DNA of 64,000 bases from contig CM061132.1 in NCBI GenBank assembly GCA_030789695.1, forward strand, positions 166,123,442-166,187,441, read 5' to 3'. Positions 1 through 11,921 of this stretch are shown here, in pieces; positions within the stretch are counted from its first letter, which is position 1, and each line of letters starts with the position of its first letter. A program made the translations under genes and the position numbers. This stretch comes from Scilla litardierei (taxonomy: Eukaryota; Streptophyta; Magnoliopsida; Asparagales; Asparagaceae). The notes below the pieces were generated by a model. It was not told the DNA's origin and did not search any database. It saw only the letters and a list, made by a program, of their open reading frames with translations.

Positions 1-307
1 TGCCCCAAAAATCTGAAACAATGATCCAAAATTAACAAACCATAAACACAAAATGCAACATGGAGCAATGCCCCAAAAAACTGAAACAATGATCCAAAAT
101 TAACAACCCATAAACACAAACTGCACCATGGAGCTATGCCCCAAAAAACTGAAACAATGATCCAAAATTAACACCTCTTAAACACTTACAGCAACATGGA
201 GCAATGCCCCAAAAATCTGAAACAATGATCTAAAATTAACACCCCTTAAACACTTACAGCAACATGGAGCAATACCCCAAAAATCTGAAATAATGATCCA
301 AAATGAT
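1..307. repeat. 68-bp tandem repeat, about 4.5 copies
   Basis: Units start at 1, 69, 137, 205 and 273, exactly 68 bp apart. Each begins with TGCCCCAAAAA (TACCCC in the last) and ends near CATGGAGCAA. The last unit is cut off where the sequence changes to the gypsy-derived region near 307. The array continues to the left edge, so its full length is unknown. Confidence 0.95.
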
Positions 308-399
308 CTTGATATGCTCTGAGCCTTTTCCAGTGACCCCTTGTCCCGGACCCCGACCGCGCTTTTGGTCCCACGCACATCGCCCCTCCTTCATTTGAT

Positions 400-1860
400 A
401 CACATGCATTCTGGATGTTGATCACTGGATCCCTGCTCGCTTTTGAACCTAGCCGGGCCAAGGCCTCCTTTATCATCCACTCATGCCTCCGCATTGCTCA
501 GCGCCTTATGGCGACCACTTTTCTCGCGAGGTATGAGCCTGGGACGTGTCTACGTCTAAGCTTTATATGCTCTACGCGATGACTAGAGCGAGAGCCTTTG
601 AGGGCGACATGGATGTCTTAGTCCCCGTCGTTCAGATCGATATAGCTAGCTGGTATCTAGACCGCATCGTTTCTTCTGCCACCGCCAGGACGGCGATCTT
701 TTGCGGCGGTCTGATTACATTGCTAGCTCCTTTGTGCGGAGTTGAGCTCCCAGCTGGCTTGCTTCGACCCACGGGCCCCACTACCCTTTCCACTGACGTT
801 ATAGCCTGCATGAGGATATTGCGTAGTCATGGTCAGCACCATTAGATTTGGCTACACAGTCCTTTTGCTACAGATTATATGGTGCTTCTGAGCCCCGCTC
901 GGACCCATATTAGACCCGCAGGAGGGGTGTGGAGACCAGAGATAGACCTCCTCATCCCAGCTGCGTAGTGCTTGAGCCCGATGGCGTTTAGCAGGAGCCC
1001 CTCCTCGACCCTCTAGCCCCAGAGATCTCGATCCCTCAGCCTGCACCTGTTCTGATCCTAGCTCCCGTCACCTCTGTCCACACTGCTGCCAGTGTCGGGA
1101 GTACCTTAGCTGAGTACACAACCACCACCACCTACACCACCTCTATGCCATTGACTGCCAGTCCCATTTATTTTGTGAGTTTTGAGAGCGCCCCCTCGCT
1201 GTTTTTAAGAGAGGCGAGCCTTCCTTTATTTTGACAGCTGAGACCCTGTCCTCACCAGATTTCTCGACCCTTGGAGAGTCATTTTCTGTTGATTTCATGA
1301 CCTCCCCAGTCGTCGACCCTTTCGTCTCTGCTGTCGCTGTTTTCAACCAGAGCGTCGTGACGTCTGTCCCCACTTCTGTGTCAGCGACCTCTCCACCCTT
1401 CTCGTCGTCTGTCACTGCTTCATATTCTGTCGCTGCTCACACTTCTGAGAGCATTCCTGCGTCTCAGCCTCCCACAGAGGCTGAGCGTCTTTTAGCGAAC
1501 ACAACACAACACCACACCCTCACCCCAGTAGTGGCCCACTTGTCTACAGTGGCCATTTGTGTCAGCCCCGACCTCCACCAGTGCGACCCTCACCCTCCAC
1601 TATGACACCCTTGTTCAGCACCTTTGTGCTTCTGAGGGGGCCGTTAGTGGGCTCAGAGGGGATTTTCGGGCTCTTGTTGCCACCGTTAGCTCTATGCATT
1701 CCCGCGTCGCCCTACTCCCTAGTATTTAGGTCACCCTGAACCAGATTTTTGCGCGCCTGTCACAGCCTCCACTTGCCGCTGCCCATTCCATTTCACAGCA
1801 GCCACCACACCCACTACCCCCTCCCCACCACAAGGAGGTGCTGGCAACCCACCACCTGCT
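400..1860 (+). pseudogene. Decayed coding region of an Athila-like Ty3/gypsy element
   Basis: The clearest part is an open stretch at 546-845. It reads like the plant-transposon domain found in Athila-type elements: a LYMLYAM motif followed about 50 residues later by FCGGLITLLAPLCGVELP, where the family usually has a phrase like 'LITxLCxxxGV'. The segment just upstream (about 470-545, RIAQRLMATTFLARYEPG) belongs to the same domain but in another frame, so there is a frameshift near 545. Beyond 845 come Ser/Thr/Pro-rich low-complexity stretches (1231-1605) with stops between them, typical of the linker in these elements. No protease, reverse transcriptase or integrase is present. The family assignment rests on one domain plus the downstream polypurine tracts and LTR. 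Confidence 0.55.
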
Positions 1861-3727
1861 TAGGCACACACTTGATGCCTCTCATATTTTTTTGTCGCTG
1901 CTATGATTGATATTATATTAGCTGCTGATTTTGCACCCCCTCTCCCCCACACATTTTGGTCACTTTTTGCTGAGACTTGTTTATAGCTTTTTGGGAGAGA
2001 GGAGGTATTTCTGGGATCCTTATATCACACCCCCTTGATCTGTGCACTCATCACTTGCATATCCATCCCATTTTCTTTTATTTTCATCCTTTATCATGCA
2101 TGCATCCTCAACCTCCCACCCCTATCATATCTCTCATTGTACCACACTTAGCACATTGAGGACACTGTGCAGTTTAGCTTGGGGAAGTGAGTGTTTCACG
2201 CGCTTTTCATTTTCTTCATTCTTATCTTCATTTTTTCATACCTTTCTTTATTTTCCACTTATTTTCATCCACTTTTTCATACTTTTCTCATGCATCACGT
2301 TTTCTTATTTTTGTGTGTGCTGTATTTGTATAGTAGTTCTTATTTTTCCTTTATCCTTATTTCTTTTACCCTTTTTGCTAGAAATGAATTCTCTGTGATG
2401 ACGATGACTTGGAGTTAGCTTGCTCTTATATGCATATTCTCTTGCCATGCCATTGTTTTTATTTCAGATATCATATGCTATACATTGCCATGCATTTGAG
2501 AATAGTAACCTGCATCTTTATTATATGATTGTGAACATAATTCTAGCATTAGCCGAGTCTGAAGATTTATATTGTATACTTTCATAGAAAACACACCAAG
2601 CTTCACGCATTGATTGCCTAAACTTGTAATACTACTTTGTTGTCTGCTATCACTTCTATTTGCATGAAATTGTACGCTTGACTTCCCGGTTGATTGAATG
2701 TATGCCTTTTTGATATGACTGGATTAGTTTACTTTATGAAATCAAATTGAGTAGATGACATTACCCAGCTGAAAGTTGTCGTGCACTCACAAAAGAGTGA
2801 ACTGAACGTTGCATACTTTTCTTCTCTACATATCTTGAACATCATTTCTATACTTAGAACCATTGGTGAATCTCCCCTTGGCAAATCTTACATTGGCATC
2901 TTCCCCATGCTATAAAATCCAAGCTCAATTGCCCCATAATCAAAAGAAAAAATAATATGAATATGCTTATCTTTCCATCTTTGATTTAGGATTGTTATTC
3001 AATATACTGGATTCTCAAAAGAGAGAGAGAGAGAAAAAAATACAAAAAGAAGTTCATTTGTACATACACGATCCCATTTCTTTCTTTCTTTCTTCTTTTA
3101 TTTTTTCCTTGGAGCTTCAAAAATGGGAGAAAGCCATATTGTTTTGTTTGATGCCACCACGCTTATAGATAAGCTTGGGGGAGGGGAGCCAATGATGTGA
3201 TAGAGAGTGACCACCTATATGTGCATGACGACCTAAGCTAGATAATTTTTGATACGCAGGGAGACTACTTGGAGTATTACGAAGTCTATGAATTGAAATT
3301 TGGCATGCATTTTATGAATACCATCTCTTTCTATTCTTATTGCTTTATAATGTGTGATGCATATTATACTCCAAGCAGAAAGCGATCAATCGAAAAGTGT
3401 GCAATCTGTGATTACGTATACTACTTTGAATGTCTCAGACGATGCTAATTCTCGAATGGTTTCACATTTCATATAGTTTTGACGTTCTTGGTTTCTATAT
3501 CGAATGCACTTATAAATGATATGATATCGAGGTAAAAATCTTTGGTATGTTTTTATTCACCGTGCGCTATTTGAGTAAGCAACTCCATGTCCTGAGAAAA
3601 TGATCTGGCACCTCCCTCTTTGTTTTCTATTCTATCTTCCTTTTCCTTTTTCCTTATTTTTATCCACCGGGTTCGCCTTTTTACTGATCTTCCTCGAGGA
3701 CGAGTAAGAGGTAAGCTTGGGGGATTT
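1861..3727 (+). other. 3' non-coding region of the Athila-like element
   Basis: About 1.9 kb of AT-rich sequence without a credible gene. It contains three separate copies of an AGCTTGGGG motif: 2176-2187, 3171-3184 and 3712-3724. The last directly precedes the LTR and is the functional polypurine tract candidate. Repeated tracts of this kind, together with a preceding GAGGACGAGTAAG phrase, are familiar from Athila-lineage 3' regions. The rest is T-rich and simple (for example GAGAGAGAGA near 3020). Confidence 0.6.
3712..3724 (+). other. Polypurine tract of the Athila-like element
   Basis: TAAGCTTGGGGGA lies three bases before the TG that opens the LTR at 3728. A polypurine tract in this position primes plus-strand DNA synthesis during reverse transcription. 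Confidence 0.7.
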
Positions 3728-5461
3728 TGATCGCTCCTTATTTTACATTTTTTTTTGCATGTTTGGATATCATTTTGATCGCCTATATAGCGTTTTTACG
3801 ATTATTCGACGATATCGCTTTGCTTTTCACTATTTATTGTTTTATCGGATTTCAGGAAATATGGAGCGATCGGAAGCATAAATGAGATCAAGGGACTTGC
3901 CATATGCTGGAGCATCGCCAATAACCCCATCGAGGAGCTAGCAGCGCTAGATGATGAGCGGAAGAAGAAGAAGTTCGATAGAATCGACGAGAAGGCAAGG
4001 AGGAGAAGATAGGACTCCAGAAACATGCCACTCGACCGAGCATGCAGTTCACTCGACCGAGCATGCAGTTAATTCGGTCGAGTGAAGGATCGTACTCGAC
4101 CGAGTATAACGGATACAAGAGCGCCTGGAGTCAAAGTCCACTCAGGCGAGTGAATGATCTCACTCGGTCGAGTGAAGAACTTCACTCGCCCGAGTGAGTC
4201 AGAGCTTTCCAAAGAAGATTTTAGCCGACTCTCTGAAGTTTGGAGAAGAACAGCAGAAGACTCACTCGGCCGAGTGAGAAAGTCCACTCGACCGAGTGAC
4301 AAACTCTACCCGGCCGAGTGACGGAGAGCGACAGACCTCCAAAACCCCCCAACATCTCTGTTTTTTTTGGGTCCGTCACTCGGCCGAGTGACATACTCTA
4401 CTTGGCCGAGTGGAACAGTCTGCCTGTATCGCGAACTAGTGTTCTGGGCTGTACCATGGGCAATTCTGTCAGGATTTTTTGGCCGACTTTGGCTTGTATT
4501 TAAGGCTTGTTTTTTTTCTAGTTTAAGGAGAGACCAGAAATTAGGTTTTAGCTTTATTCTAATTGTAATTCATAGCTGGAGATTGAAGATTGGAGATCTG
4601 GTTTGTTCTTATTATTAAAATTTCTTGCTTTTGTGAATTGTTTTCTCTCAACCATGAATTGCTATTTGTTTTTATTTGTTTATTCTGTTATTGCCATGAT
4701 TAATCGCGAGTAGTTTCGCTGTTCTAGGGCATGGGGATGAACCCTATGGATCCGATTTTAGAATTGTGATGAACGAATTCATATGGTGCTAGAATTGATA
4801 GAAGGTTGGGTTATGATTGATTTATTACGAATAGCTAGGGATTTCCATCGATTGGGGTTTGCAAGAGATTGGATTCTAATCGATGGAAAGGCCTAGATAT
4901 TCGATTTAGGTTTATAATCGAGATTCTCTAGACTTGGTTTGCAAGAGATTGGACCAAAGCTAGGATTTTTATTATAAATCTATACCCATATTCGTTTGCA
5001 AGAGATTGGACGAATACGAACTATCACAACCTAGATCGTAACTCGAGTTTGCACGAGAGTGGGCTAGAGGGGCGATTGGACGATGATGTCGATCCTCATG
5101 CTAGTGTCTTAGGTTAGGTTTGCATAAGAGTGGACCATAACCTAGGTTGTTATAGACCGGCAATAGCGCGAGAGCGTGAGCTTGGTTCTTTATTCAGTTA
5201 CGACTAGTTCACCTCAATTCAAGCCTTGCAACATTGAGATTCACGGTTCACAAAGATAAATGACGATCCGTAGTGGGAATCCCCCAGCCCTAGACGCCTT
5301 TATTATATTGAATTGAAATTGTTAATCGAACGATTGTGGCAATATTCTTAAAACCATTCTTCCACCAATAGCTAGGTGATTAAAACAGAGTACCGTCATT
5401 AGTCCTCGTATTCGATACCCGCTCGCCACTTCACCGTGCGCTTGTGGTAAGACTATAATCA
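3728..5461 (+). mobile_element. 3' LTR of an Athila-like gypsy element (1,734 bp)
   Basis: It starts TGATCGCTCC right after the polypurine tract and ends ...CTATAATCA at 5461. A candidate TATA box (TATTTAA) is at about 4498. The far end contains the phrase ACCGTGCGCTTGTGGTA, which has a close counterpart near the end of the LTR that finishes at 11561 (ACCATGCGCTTGCGGTA), so both belong to one broad lineage although most of their sequence differs. The partner LTR lies outside the window, so no target-site duplication can be checked. The right boundary relies on the CA end and that shared motif. Confidence 0.65.
4027..4411. repeat. Cluster of CACTCGRYCGAGTG palindromes in the LTR
   Basis: Roughly a dozen full or half copies of a 14-bp palindrome (for example CACTCGGCCGAGTG, CACTCGACCGAG, CTCACTCGGTCGAGTGA) are scattered over 385 bp of U3. 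They end about 90 bp upstream of the candidate TATA box. Spacing is irregular, so this is not a simple tandem array. Confidence 0.85.
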
Positions 5462-6668
5462 TGCTCTCCTGGGTGTGTATCCGGGGGCCGATCACAACCC
5501 TCCCCCTTTGGGGGGGGCTCTCCGGCACCGACCCCCCCGGTCGTGGGGCTCCTACATGCAGCGATCCCACGAAGAAGAAAGGGGGGCATTGTTCCGGCCT
5601 CCCCCTGCCTGATTCGCCGAAGGAGAAGAAGGGGGAGCCGCTTTTCCGGCCCCCATATGCCGAGATCTGAAAATGGGGGGAGGGGGCCTTTTCACATTCT
5701 TAACCATAATCCTTAAATTACCCTTAAATTAGGGTTAGGGTATGTTTGAGGGTGTTTTTACCCTCCTGGGTATTTTGGGCAAAATTTTATAGCCCATGAG
5801 CCTACAGCCCAAAACTAAATAAATTTTAGTTTGTGCCTGAAGCCCACACATAAGCCTAATATGCTTTAAAATTAATTAAATACTAATTTTTAATCAGTTC
5901 TTCATTATTAATTCCTTAAATTTAACAGAAACATCCAGAAAAATCCTGGAAAATTGAGAAAAAATTAGGAAAAATCAAAATGAATATTTTTGGCAACATT
6001 GGGTTGATTTGTTCATGATTTTAATTATTTAGTTCATAATATTATGATAATCTCAACATCATGCAAATTATATAAAATTTGGATTAATTAAATTTTTTTA
6101 TTTTTCCTTCATGTATTAATAATTACAAGGACCCTGAGACCGCTCTGTCGTTAGTTACCTAACCTAACAGATAATGATGTTTCCCCGTGGTCCAAGTAAA
6201 TTATTAAACATAATTTTTATATAATATGCTTGCTATGCTGAATATACATCTTATGTCCGTGTGTTTGGGTGGTTGATTTTTATATTGCATGTAGCATATA
6301 TAAACTGCGTGGATGTTGTAAGTAATTCAGTCTTGTGGTTTGGGATCGGCCATTTTGAGATACACCTTTTTATATTCCTCGCTTTCTTTTGCTGTTTTGA
6401 GAGATATTGTAGTGAGGTTATACTGTAAAATACCAAAGATCGGAGCTCAGCCAAAATTGAAGACGGAGATGAAATCTGCATTATGCTGGGACCTAAAATG
6501 GGTTTCCAAGTTGTATTTTTCATTTCTTTTGTATTTCATTTTTATGGATTGTATTCGGATATTTTTGTTCCTAAGGGTATATGGCCGATCCCCACATGAC
6601 TGTTTATTTACTTTGCGTGAATTTATTTTCACAAATATTAATTCATGCGTATTTAACTGCACAGATAA
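5462..6668. other. No gene seen; GC-rich patch then AT-rich sequence
   Basis: 5462-5700 is rich in runs of G and C (CCCCCC and GGGGGG blocks) and resembles, without matching well, the GC minisatellite at 45186 and 54822. 5701-6668 is AT-rich with frequent stops. It may hold the 5' leader of the copia element that follows, but I find neither an LTR boundary nor a TGGTATCAGAGC-type primer site there. Confidence 0.5.
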
Positions 6669-7649
6669 ATGGCAAAATTGGCTAGCATCGATTTCGAGGT
6701 CATTGACGCAGCAGGAAAGAACTACCTGAGCTGGCGAGTAGACCTGAAGTTCCAATTGCGTTCAATGGTACTCCTTCACTCAATTCTGGCCCCGCAGCGG
6801 CCGAGACAACTGCTAGCCAGGCCCCTGCAGTGGCCCAGCCAGCTGGCAGTTCTACTACCGTTGTCTCCGACATGGTTAAGGTGAAAGCCATTATCTATAT
6901 CAAGAGACACATAGATCGGACCTTAAAGGCCGAATACTTAACGGTAGGAGACCCTCTTGAGTTGTGGACAGCGCTGGAGGTACGTTATAGGCATCATATT
7001 GATGTCATACTACCACGTGCCAGTTATGAGTGGGAAAATCTCCGTCTTCAGGACTATAAGTACGTTGCTGAGTACAACTCAGCACTTCATAATATCACCT
7101 CATGCCTAAAGTTGTGTGGTGAAGAAGTTTCGGAGCATCGCAGGTTGAAAAAGACATTTACCTCGTTCCACAAGAACGATGCAATCCTCATGCAACAGTA
7201 CTGTGAACGCAACTTCACGAAGTTCTCTGATTTGCTCTCTTGCCATCTTAGGGCAGAGCAGAATAGAGACTTACTACTTGCCACTCATAATCTGCGCTCT
7301 GCTGGTGCTGCCCCTCTTCCTGAAGCCCACCATGTTTCTCCCCAGAAGTGGAAAAACAAGAAGAATGCTAGAAAGAACAATGGGAAAGCTGCAATGAAGC
7401 CAGCAAGGGCACCACCCCAGAACAACAATGGGAAGAGTGGTCCAGTGCCAATTCCAAAGAAGAACTGGGAGGACAAATGCCATAGATGTGGCATGACTGG
7501 ACATTGGTCCAGAAACTGTCGCACTCCTCGCCACCTCTAGGACATGTATCAGGCGAGCCTGAAGCCTCTCCTCGAAACTAACCTGGCGGATATTCAAGCT
7601 CCGACCAAGTTCACTGCACAAGACTTCGAGAATGATGATACTCGATTGA
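6669..7649 (+). pseudogene. gag: Ty1/copia gag, copy 1 (frameshifted, premature stop)
   Basis: The start MAKLASIDFEVIDAAGKNYL matches the opening of plant copia Gag proteins of the UBN2 type, followed by the capsid-like part (TEYN-type motif AEYNSALHNI, then LRAEQNRDLLLATHN). A CCHC zinc knuckle (CHRCGMTGHWSRNC) lies near 7477-7518. A frameshift falls between about 6760 and 6870. An in-frame TAG at 7538-7540 interrupts the reading where the second copy continues RHLQELYKAS. The natural gag stop (L-D-TGA, 7647-7649) aligns with the stop of the second copy at 14114-14116. No LTR is visible upstream. Confidence 0.85.
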
Positions 7650-7775
7650 GCCTTATTTTCTGTTTTTCTACGCATTTAAAATAAATGTAGCTTCATCTGT
7701 AGTTTGATTTGAATGAACTTTAATTTGAATGTCAATTTTCATTACTCAAATAAATTTTCACTTTGCTTGATATAG

Positions 7776-8148
7776 ATGAAGTGTGAGTGCCTAATTGACA
7801 GTGCTTCGACGCACACCATCCTTCACGATCCATGCTATTTTTATAGCTTAAACAATTATGACGGTCCTGTTATCACAATTTCAGGACTGTCCAATATAAT
7901 AGAAGGATATGGTGAAGCAATCATATTGCTCCCAAATAACACAAGACTCAAAATACAAAATGCACTTTTCTCTCCAAAATCCAATAGGAATCTCATAAGT
8001 CTCGTTTTAACGGGCATCACTTAGAAACTAGAGATGAAGAAAACATTGAATATATGTATGTGACTCGTCAAAAAAATGGCCAGAAGACCATCTACGAACG
8101 ATTTAAGGGACTCCCGTATGGTCTCTACCACACATATATTCACCATTT
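7776..8148 (+). pseudogene. Start of Ty1/copia pol (protease), copy 1, truncated
   Basis: MKCECLIDSASTHTIL is the aspartic protease start of the pol frame and aligns residue by residue with MDFKCLVDSASTHTIL at 14279. The frame is good to about 8010, then shifts, and resumes near 8054 (YVTRQKNGQKTIYERF) as far as LPYGLYHT. Homology stops at about 8148, where a 189-bp inverted-repeat unit begins. Integrase, reverse transcriptase and RNase H are missing. A 126-nt AT-rich spacer (7650-7775) separates it from gag. Confidence 0.85.
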
Positions 8149-8538
8149 ATCATACAAATGGAATTCAATGAGATTGTCTACCCCTTCTGGTTTTCTAGAC
8201 ATCAAGGAATATCAATCTTCGGAGAAAAATTTCCTGACGTCCCCGAGATACACAAATTCTCAATGATATTCTCACGATACGATATGATCATGTATCCAAC
8301 AGTGGAAAGACAAGTTTAACAAGCCATAACCACGCTTGAAATAATTTTGAAGCGTGGTTATGGCTTGTTAAACTTGTGTTGCCACCGTTGGATACATGAT
8401 CATATCGTATTGTGAGAATATCATTGAGAATTTGTGTTTCTGGGGGACGTCAGGAAATTTTTCACCAAGGATTGATATTCCTTGATGTCTAGAAAGCAAG
8501 GAGGGGTAGACTATCTGATTGAATTCCATTTGTATGAT
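8149..8538. repeat. Large inverted repeat: 189-bp arms, 12-nt loop
   Basis: Left arm 8149-8337 begins ATCATACAAATGGAATTC and ends AACCACGCTT. Right arm 8350-8538 is its reverse complement with scattered differences. A transcript through it could fold into a long hairpin. Each arm keeps an open frame of about 57 codons ending in a stop just past the TV-x-x-QV residues. A third, direct copy lies at 8684-8872. I do not recognise the encoded peptide. Confidence 0.9.
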
Positions 8539-8551
8539 ATCTACTTGCCTT

Positions 8552-8668
8552 AGCTGATGAATATCAGCTTTGAATATCACCTTTACTGTTAGCTGATGAA
8601 TATCACCTTTGAATATCACCTTTACTGTTAGCTAATGAATATCACCTTTGAATATCACCTTTACTGTT
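8552..8668. repeat. 39-bp tandem repeat, 3 copies
   Basis: Units start at 8552, 8591 and 8630. Each contains GAATATCACC-TTTGAATATCACC followed by TTTACTGTTA. The array lies between the inverted repeat and the third copy of its unit. Confidence 0.9.
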
Positions 8669-8683
8669 AGATTCTTGGAATAT

Positions 8684-8872
8684 ATCATACAAATGGAATT
8701 CAATGAGATTGTCTACCCCTTCTGGTTTTCTAGACATCAAGGAATATCAATCTTCGGAGAAAAATTTCCTGACGTCCCCGAGATACACAAATTCTCAATG
8801 ATATTCTCACGATACGATATGATCATGTATCCAACAGTGGAAACACAAGTTTAACAAGCCATAACCACGCTT
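8684..8872. repeat. Third (direct) copy of the 189-bp unit
   Basis: Same length and ends as the left arm at 8149-8337. On reading I found only one base difference near the 3' end (GGAAAGACAAG against GGAAACACAAG). The middle, inverted copy differs at many more sites. The 57-codon reading frame is open here too. Confidence 0.9.
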
Positions 8873-9989
8873 GAAAATTAAGGCCTGCTAAGCATTGGGA
8901 CCCCTATGAATTTTTTATCAAAAAACTGAAAATTCACTGCAAGGTCCAAGGTTGATATCTGCATTACTCATATTTAACATCTTCCATCAGCATCAGCTCA
9001 CAAGTGCTTATCCTGTAAAAAGAAAAGAAGCGCCTTAAATGATATGACTTCCTTGAGACAATGCAATCTCTTAGTTTGTATGCACGTGAAACATGAATGA
9101 GGGGAAAATTGTCAAGCGGGAACTCAAAACTGGATGAAGAGGAATATTAAGATATACCAATCAAGTAACAACATGAAGTTCACACAGTACTTTGCTTTTG
9201 AGCGAAGTAAAAAACCAGACGTCATAAATAAGGGAACTTGGTTATTACTAAGCATAAGCTGGTAATAATTACTCAGCATAAGCGAAACAATTACCATGAG
9301 ATTGGATTACTCAACATGATTTGCAATCGAAGTCATCCTAATGGTAACAGACGGCTCCTATAGAGGGAACAATCAAGAATTAACCCAAAATCCGTAGCCT
9401 TGATGCAAGTTACGGACCTTTTCTTACCTTCTCTTACCACTATGGGACGTTCGTGGTTGAAGTTACTTTGATGTACTTCCTTCAGCCTTATATTTCGGAA
9501 TTTATTGCCGCATCCACATTATACGTATCTATGTTTGTGGACAGCATCAAAATGTGAGGGCAGTCTATGTTCTGGACAATACCAAACTTTGCCTTCCTCC
9601 CAGCAACCCATGCAGAGTATGTCATCCTGACACGTCCCAATTTGCAACCTTAAAGCAATATCTTTCTCATATTCTCACTGTTGTGTCGGGCCAGCTGCCT
9701 CATTCCCAACCTCGATAGTGATCTGATCCTCCAACTCTAACGCCCAGAATCAACCAAGGCAACCCCATGGCTTTCAAATTAAGTGGGTTAACCAATTAAT
9801 TACAACCAACACGGGTGATTTTACTCCATGCACTTGCTAATAGAAATTAGAATAGTAATGAACTATTCTAATTAATCATCTCTTTTTCTTGGCACTTCTT
9901 TAACGACATGAACATGAATCAATGACATTTAACCAATGTTTTTTGCTTGTTTCTTATATCCTTTGGAGTGATGGTATGACAAATAATCT
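8873..9989. other. No gene recognised
   Basis: Mixed-composition sequence. Two overlapping minus-strand frames are open for about 45 codons around 9510-9650, too short and too ambiguous to call. No terminal repeats or transposon motifs were seen. Confidence 0.5.
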
Positions 9990-11561
9990 AAATATTGTGT
10001 TTAATCACACGACCGCGTCACCAGGACAGCCCCAAACAGCAGAAAGTCCTCTCCACATAGTCGTGTTGCTGAAGCCAAACGGTCGCGTTGCTGAAGAGTT
10101 GAAGAAGGAAATATGAATCCACGCGGTCGTTTGGAGATCAACGCGACCGCGTCAATCCAAGAGATGATGAAGCCAAACGATCGCTCTACGCGAACGTTTA
10201 GTAGATTGGAAGCTGCTAACCCCGAAACGACGTGGTTACGTCGCTTATAAATGAGAAGCCCCAATGTTACACTTGTGGGAAACGATCGCATCGATCCCGA
10301 TGCGGTCGCGTCTAATTGTGTTTCCTATGTCTTTTTGGGCGCCACCAAGGCCATTTTTGGGACTTTTGGGTATTTTTAGGGGGTAGATATACATGTCTTC
10401 ATCCTCTGCACCCAAGGACGCTTTTTGCATGGTTTTCAGAGCTTTTTGAGAGAATTTTCAAGCATATTAAACTCTAATTCCTTCTGCAACTAAATTGTTC
10501 CTTCTGTTTTCTCTTTGGACGTCACATCGGACCACACCGTGGTGGAAAAATGCGGGTCGACGGCCTAACCGGTGGGGCAAAATCCCTCCGCCGCATGGCC
10601 CGAATACATAGAAGACGTCTGAATTTGGCCCCGGGAGCGTTGGCCAGTGGCAATAGTAACTGGTCCTGTTTAGAACGCCGATAGCTTGATTATTGAATAG
10701 AAAATTAGTCTTTTAATTCCTCTTTAATTGTGGATTGGTTCATTGTTAATCTTTACTCATATCCATGGCTATGAATACTTATTCAATGAATTTGACTATC
10801 TCTATATGCATGGATAGTAATTAGTCATCAATCTAGGACCATGGGTTGAACCCCATTGGATATAGCTACGAATTGATGTCTTATTGATTAATTGTTGAAT
10901 AATTGAGAATGAGGGGTATGTTAGGATGATATTATCGATGCAAATTGATCTCCCCCTTTGTGGGTAATTAGATTAGTCGACGGCAGAAGTCGGAGCTAAT
11001 TTAGGGTTTTCAATCCCTACATTGATCGATACTATCATTGCAACTGACAAGTCAGGCATCGATTAGAGCCCTCTTAACATAGATCCTAATCATAATCCAC
11101 AAAAGTAGCGTGGAGGAAGATTGAGGACAATCGTCAGATGTAATGCATCTAACGAGTATCGATAAATCGACGGAAGTCGGCATCGATACGGGTTAGGTAG
11201 TCATATCATGCACCACGAAAGTGGAGAGGTATGGATAACATAAGGGAATATCCTATCATGCACCACGGAAGTGGGAGGTAGGAGAATGCCCTTAGGTTAG
11301 ATGACCTCTCACGAGTCCCATGAATTCAACAATCGGTGAATCCTAATTAATCCTAGCTTTAGTCCAATGGTGGGAATACCTAGGTCCTAGAGCTTTTCTT
11401 TATTGATATTTCCTATTAGTTTTCATTACTCTCGGCATCATTTTGATCGCGTAGCTAACATACTTAGAAAGAAACCGGTAATCAACTGCCTCCCAGAGGA
11501 CGACCCGTATAGCAATACAACATCACCATGCGCTTGCGGTATATATTGTGGAGACCCATCA
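9990..11561 (+). mobile_element. 5' LTR of a second Athila-like gypsy element
   Basis: The right end is well placed: ...ACCATGCGCTTGCGGTA...CCCATCA, ending at 11561 just before a primer-binding site. A TATA-like TTATAAAT is at about 10244. Copies of a GACCGCGT / ACGCGGTC motif lie around it (10007-10310). The left end is uncertain: no clean TG boundary, polypurine tract or partner LTR was found, and the LTR may be truncated on that side. Confidence 0.55.
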
Positions 11562-11565
11562 AGTT

Positions 11566-11588
11566 TTCTGGCGTCGTTGCCGGTGAGG
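11566..11588 (+). other. Primer-binding site region of the Athila-like element
   Basis: TTCTGGCGTCGTTGCCGGTG follows the LTR end by a few bases. It is a variant of the TTGGCGCCGTTGCCGGGGA phrase that follows the 5' LTR in many Athila/Tat elements. The gypsy element at 45338-54821 carries a closer match to that phrase on the minus strand. Confidence 0.7.
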
Positions 11589-11714
11589 CACGGCTTGATA
11601 TTGGTTTCGATATTTGTTGATAGACTACACATGTTTCCTTTATTTCATTTTTCCTTTCTATTTTCTTTTGCTATTACTTTCAGTGCTATGGATACATTTC
11701 TTTAGTTTTGCCCT

Positions 11715-11921
11715 TTGAACATACACGGGAGATCACATGGGATTGAGGATTTGCTTCCACTAGACCCTGAGATTGAAGCTACTGCACGCCAGCGCAACGC
11801 CAAAAGAAAGGAGTTAGCGCTAGAGACAACGACCGAAGAAATTCACGATCCACCACCACCTCCGCCTCTTAATCAACCAACTGCTAGGGCCCTTCTGGAC
11901 TTATCTCAATTAAGCATGTGA
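11715..11921 (+). pseudogene. N-terminal gag fragment of the Athila-like element
   Basis: The frame contains LDPEIEATARQRNAKRKE, close to the 'DPEIERTxRxRRR' opening of Athila/Tat gag proteins, followed by a proline run and DLSQLSM. There is no ATG in the open part. A short upstream ATG frame (MDTFL) stops at once, so the start is damaged. The element breaks off at about 11921, where AT-rich unrelated sequence begins. Confidence 0.6.

Noticed and set aside
5725..5745. TTAGGGTTAGGG resembling telomeric repeat
   Set aside because: Only two units and not the plant TTTAGGG form; an isolated short match.
9500..9655. Two overlapping minus-strand frames of about 45 codons that look partly protein-like
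   Set aside because: Both are short, compete with each other, and show no clear splice sites or recognisable family.
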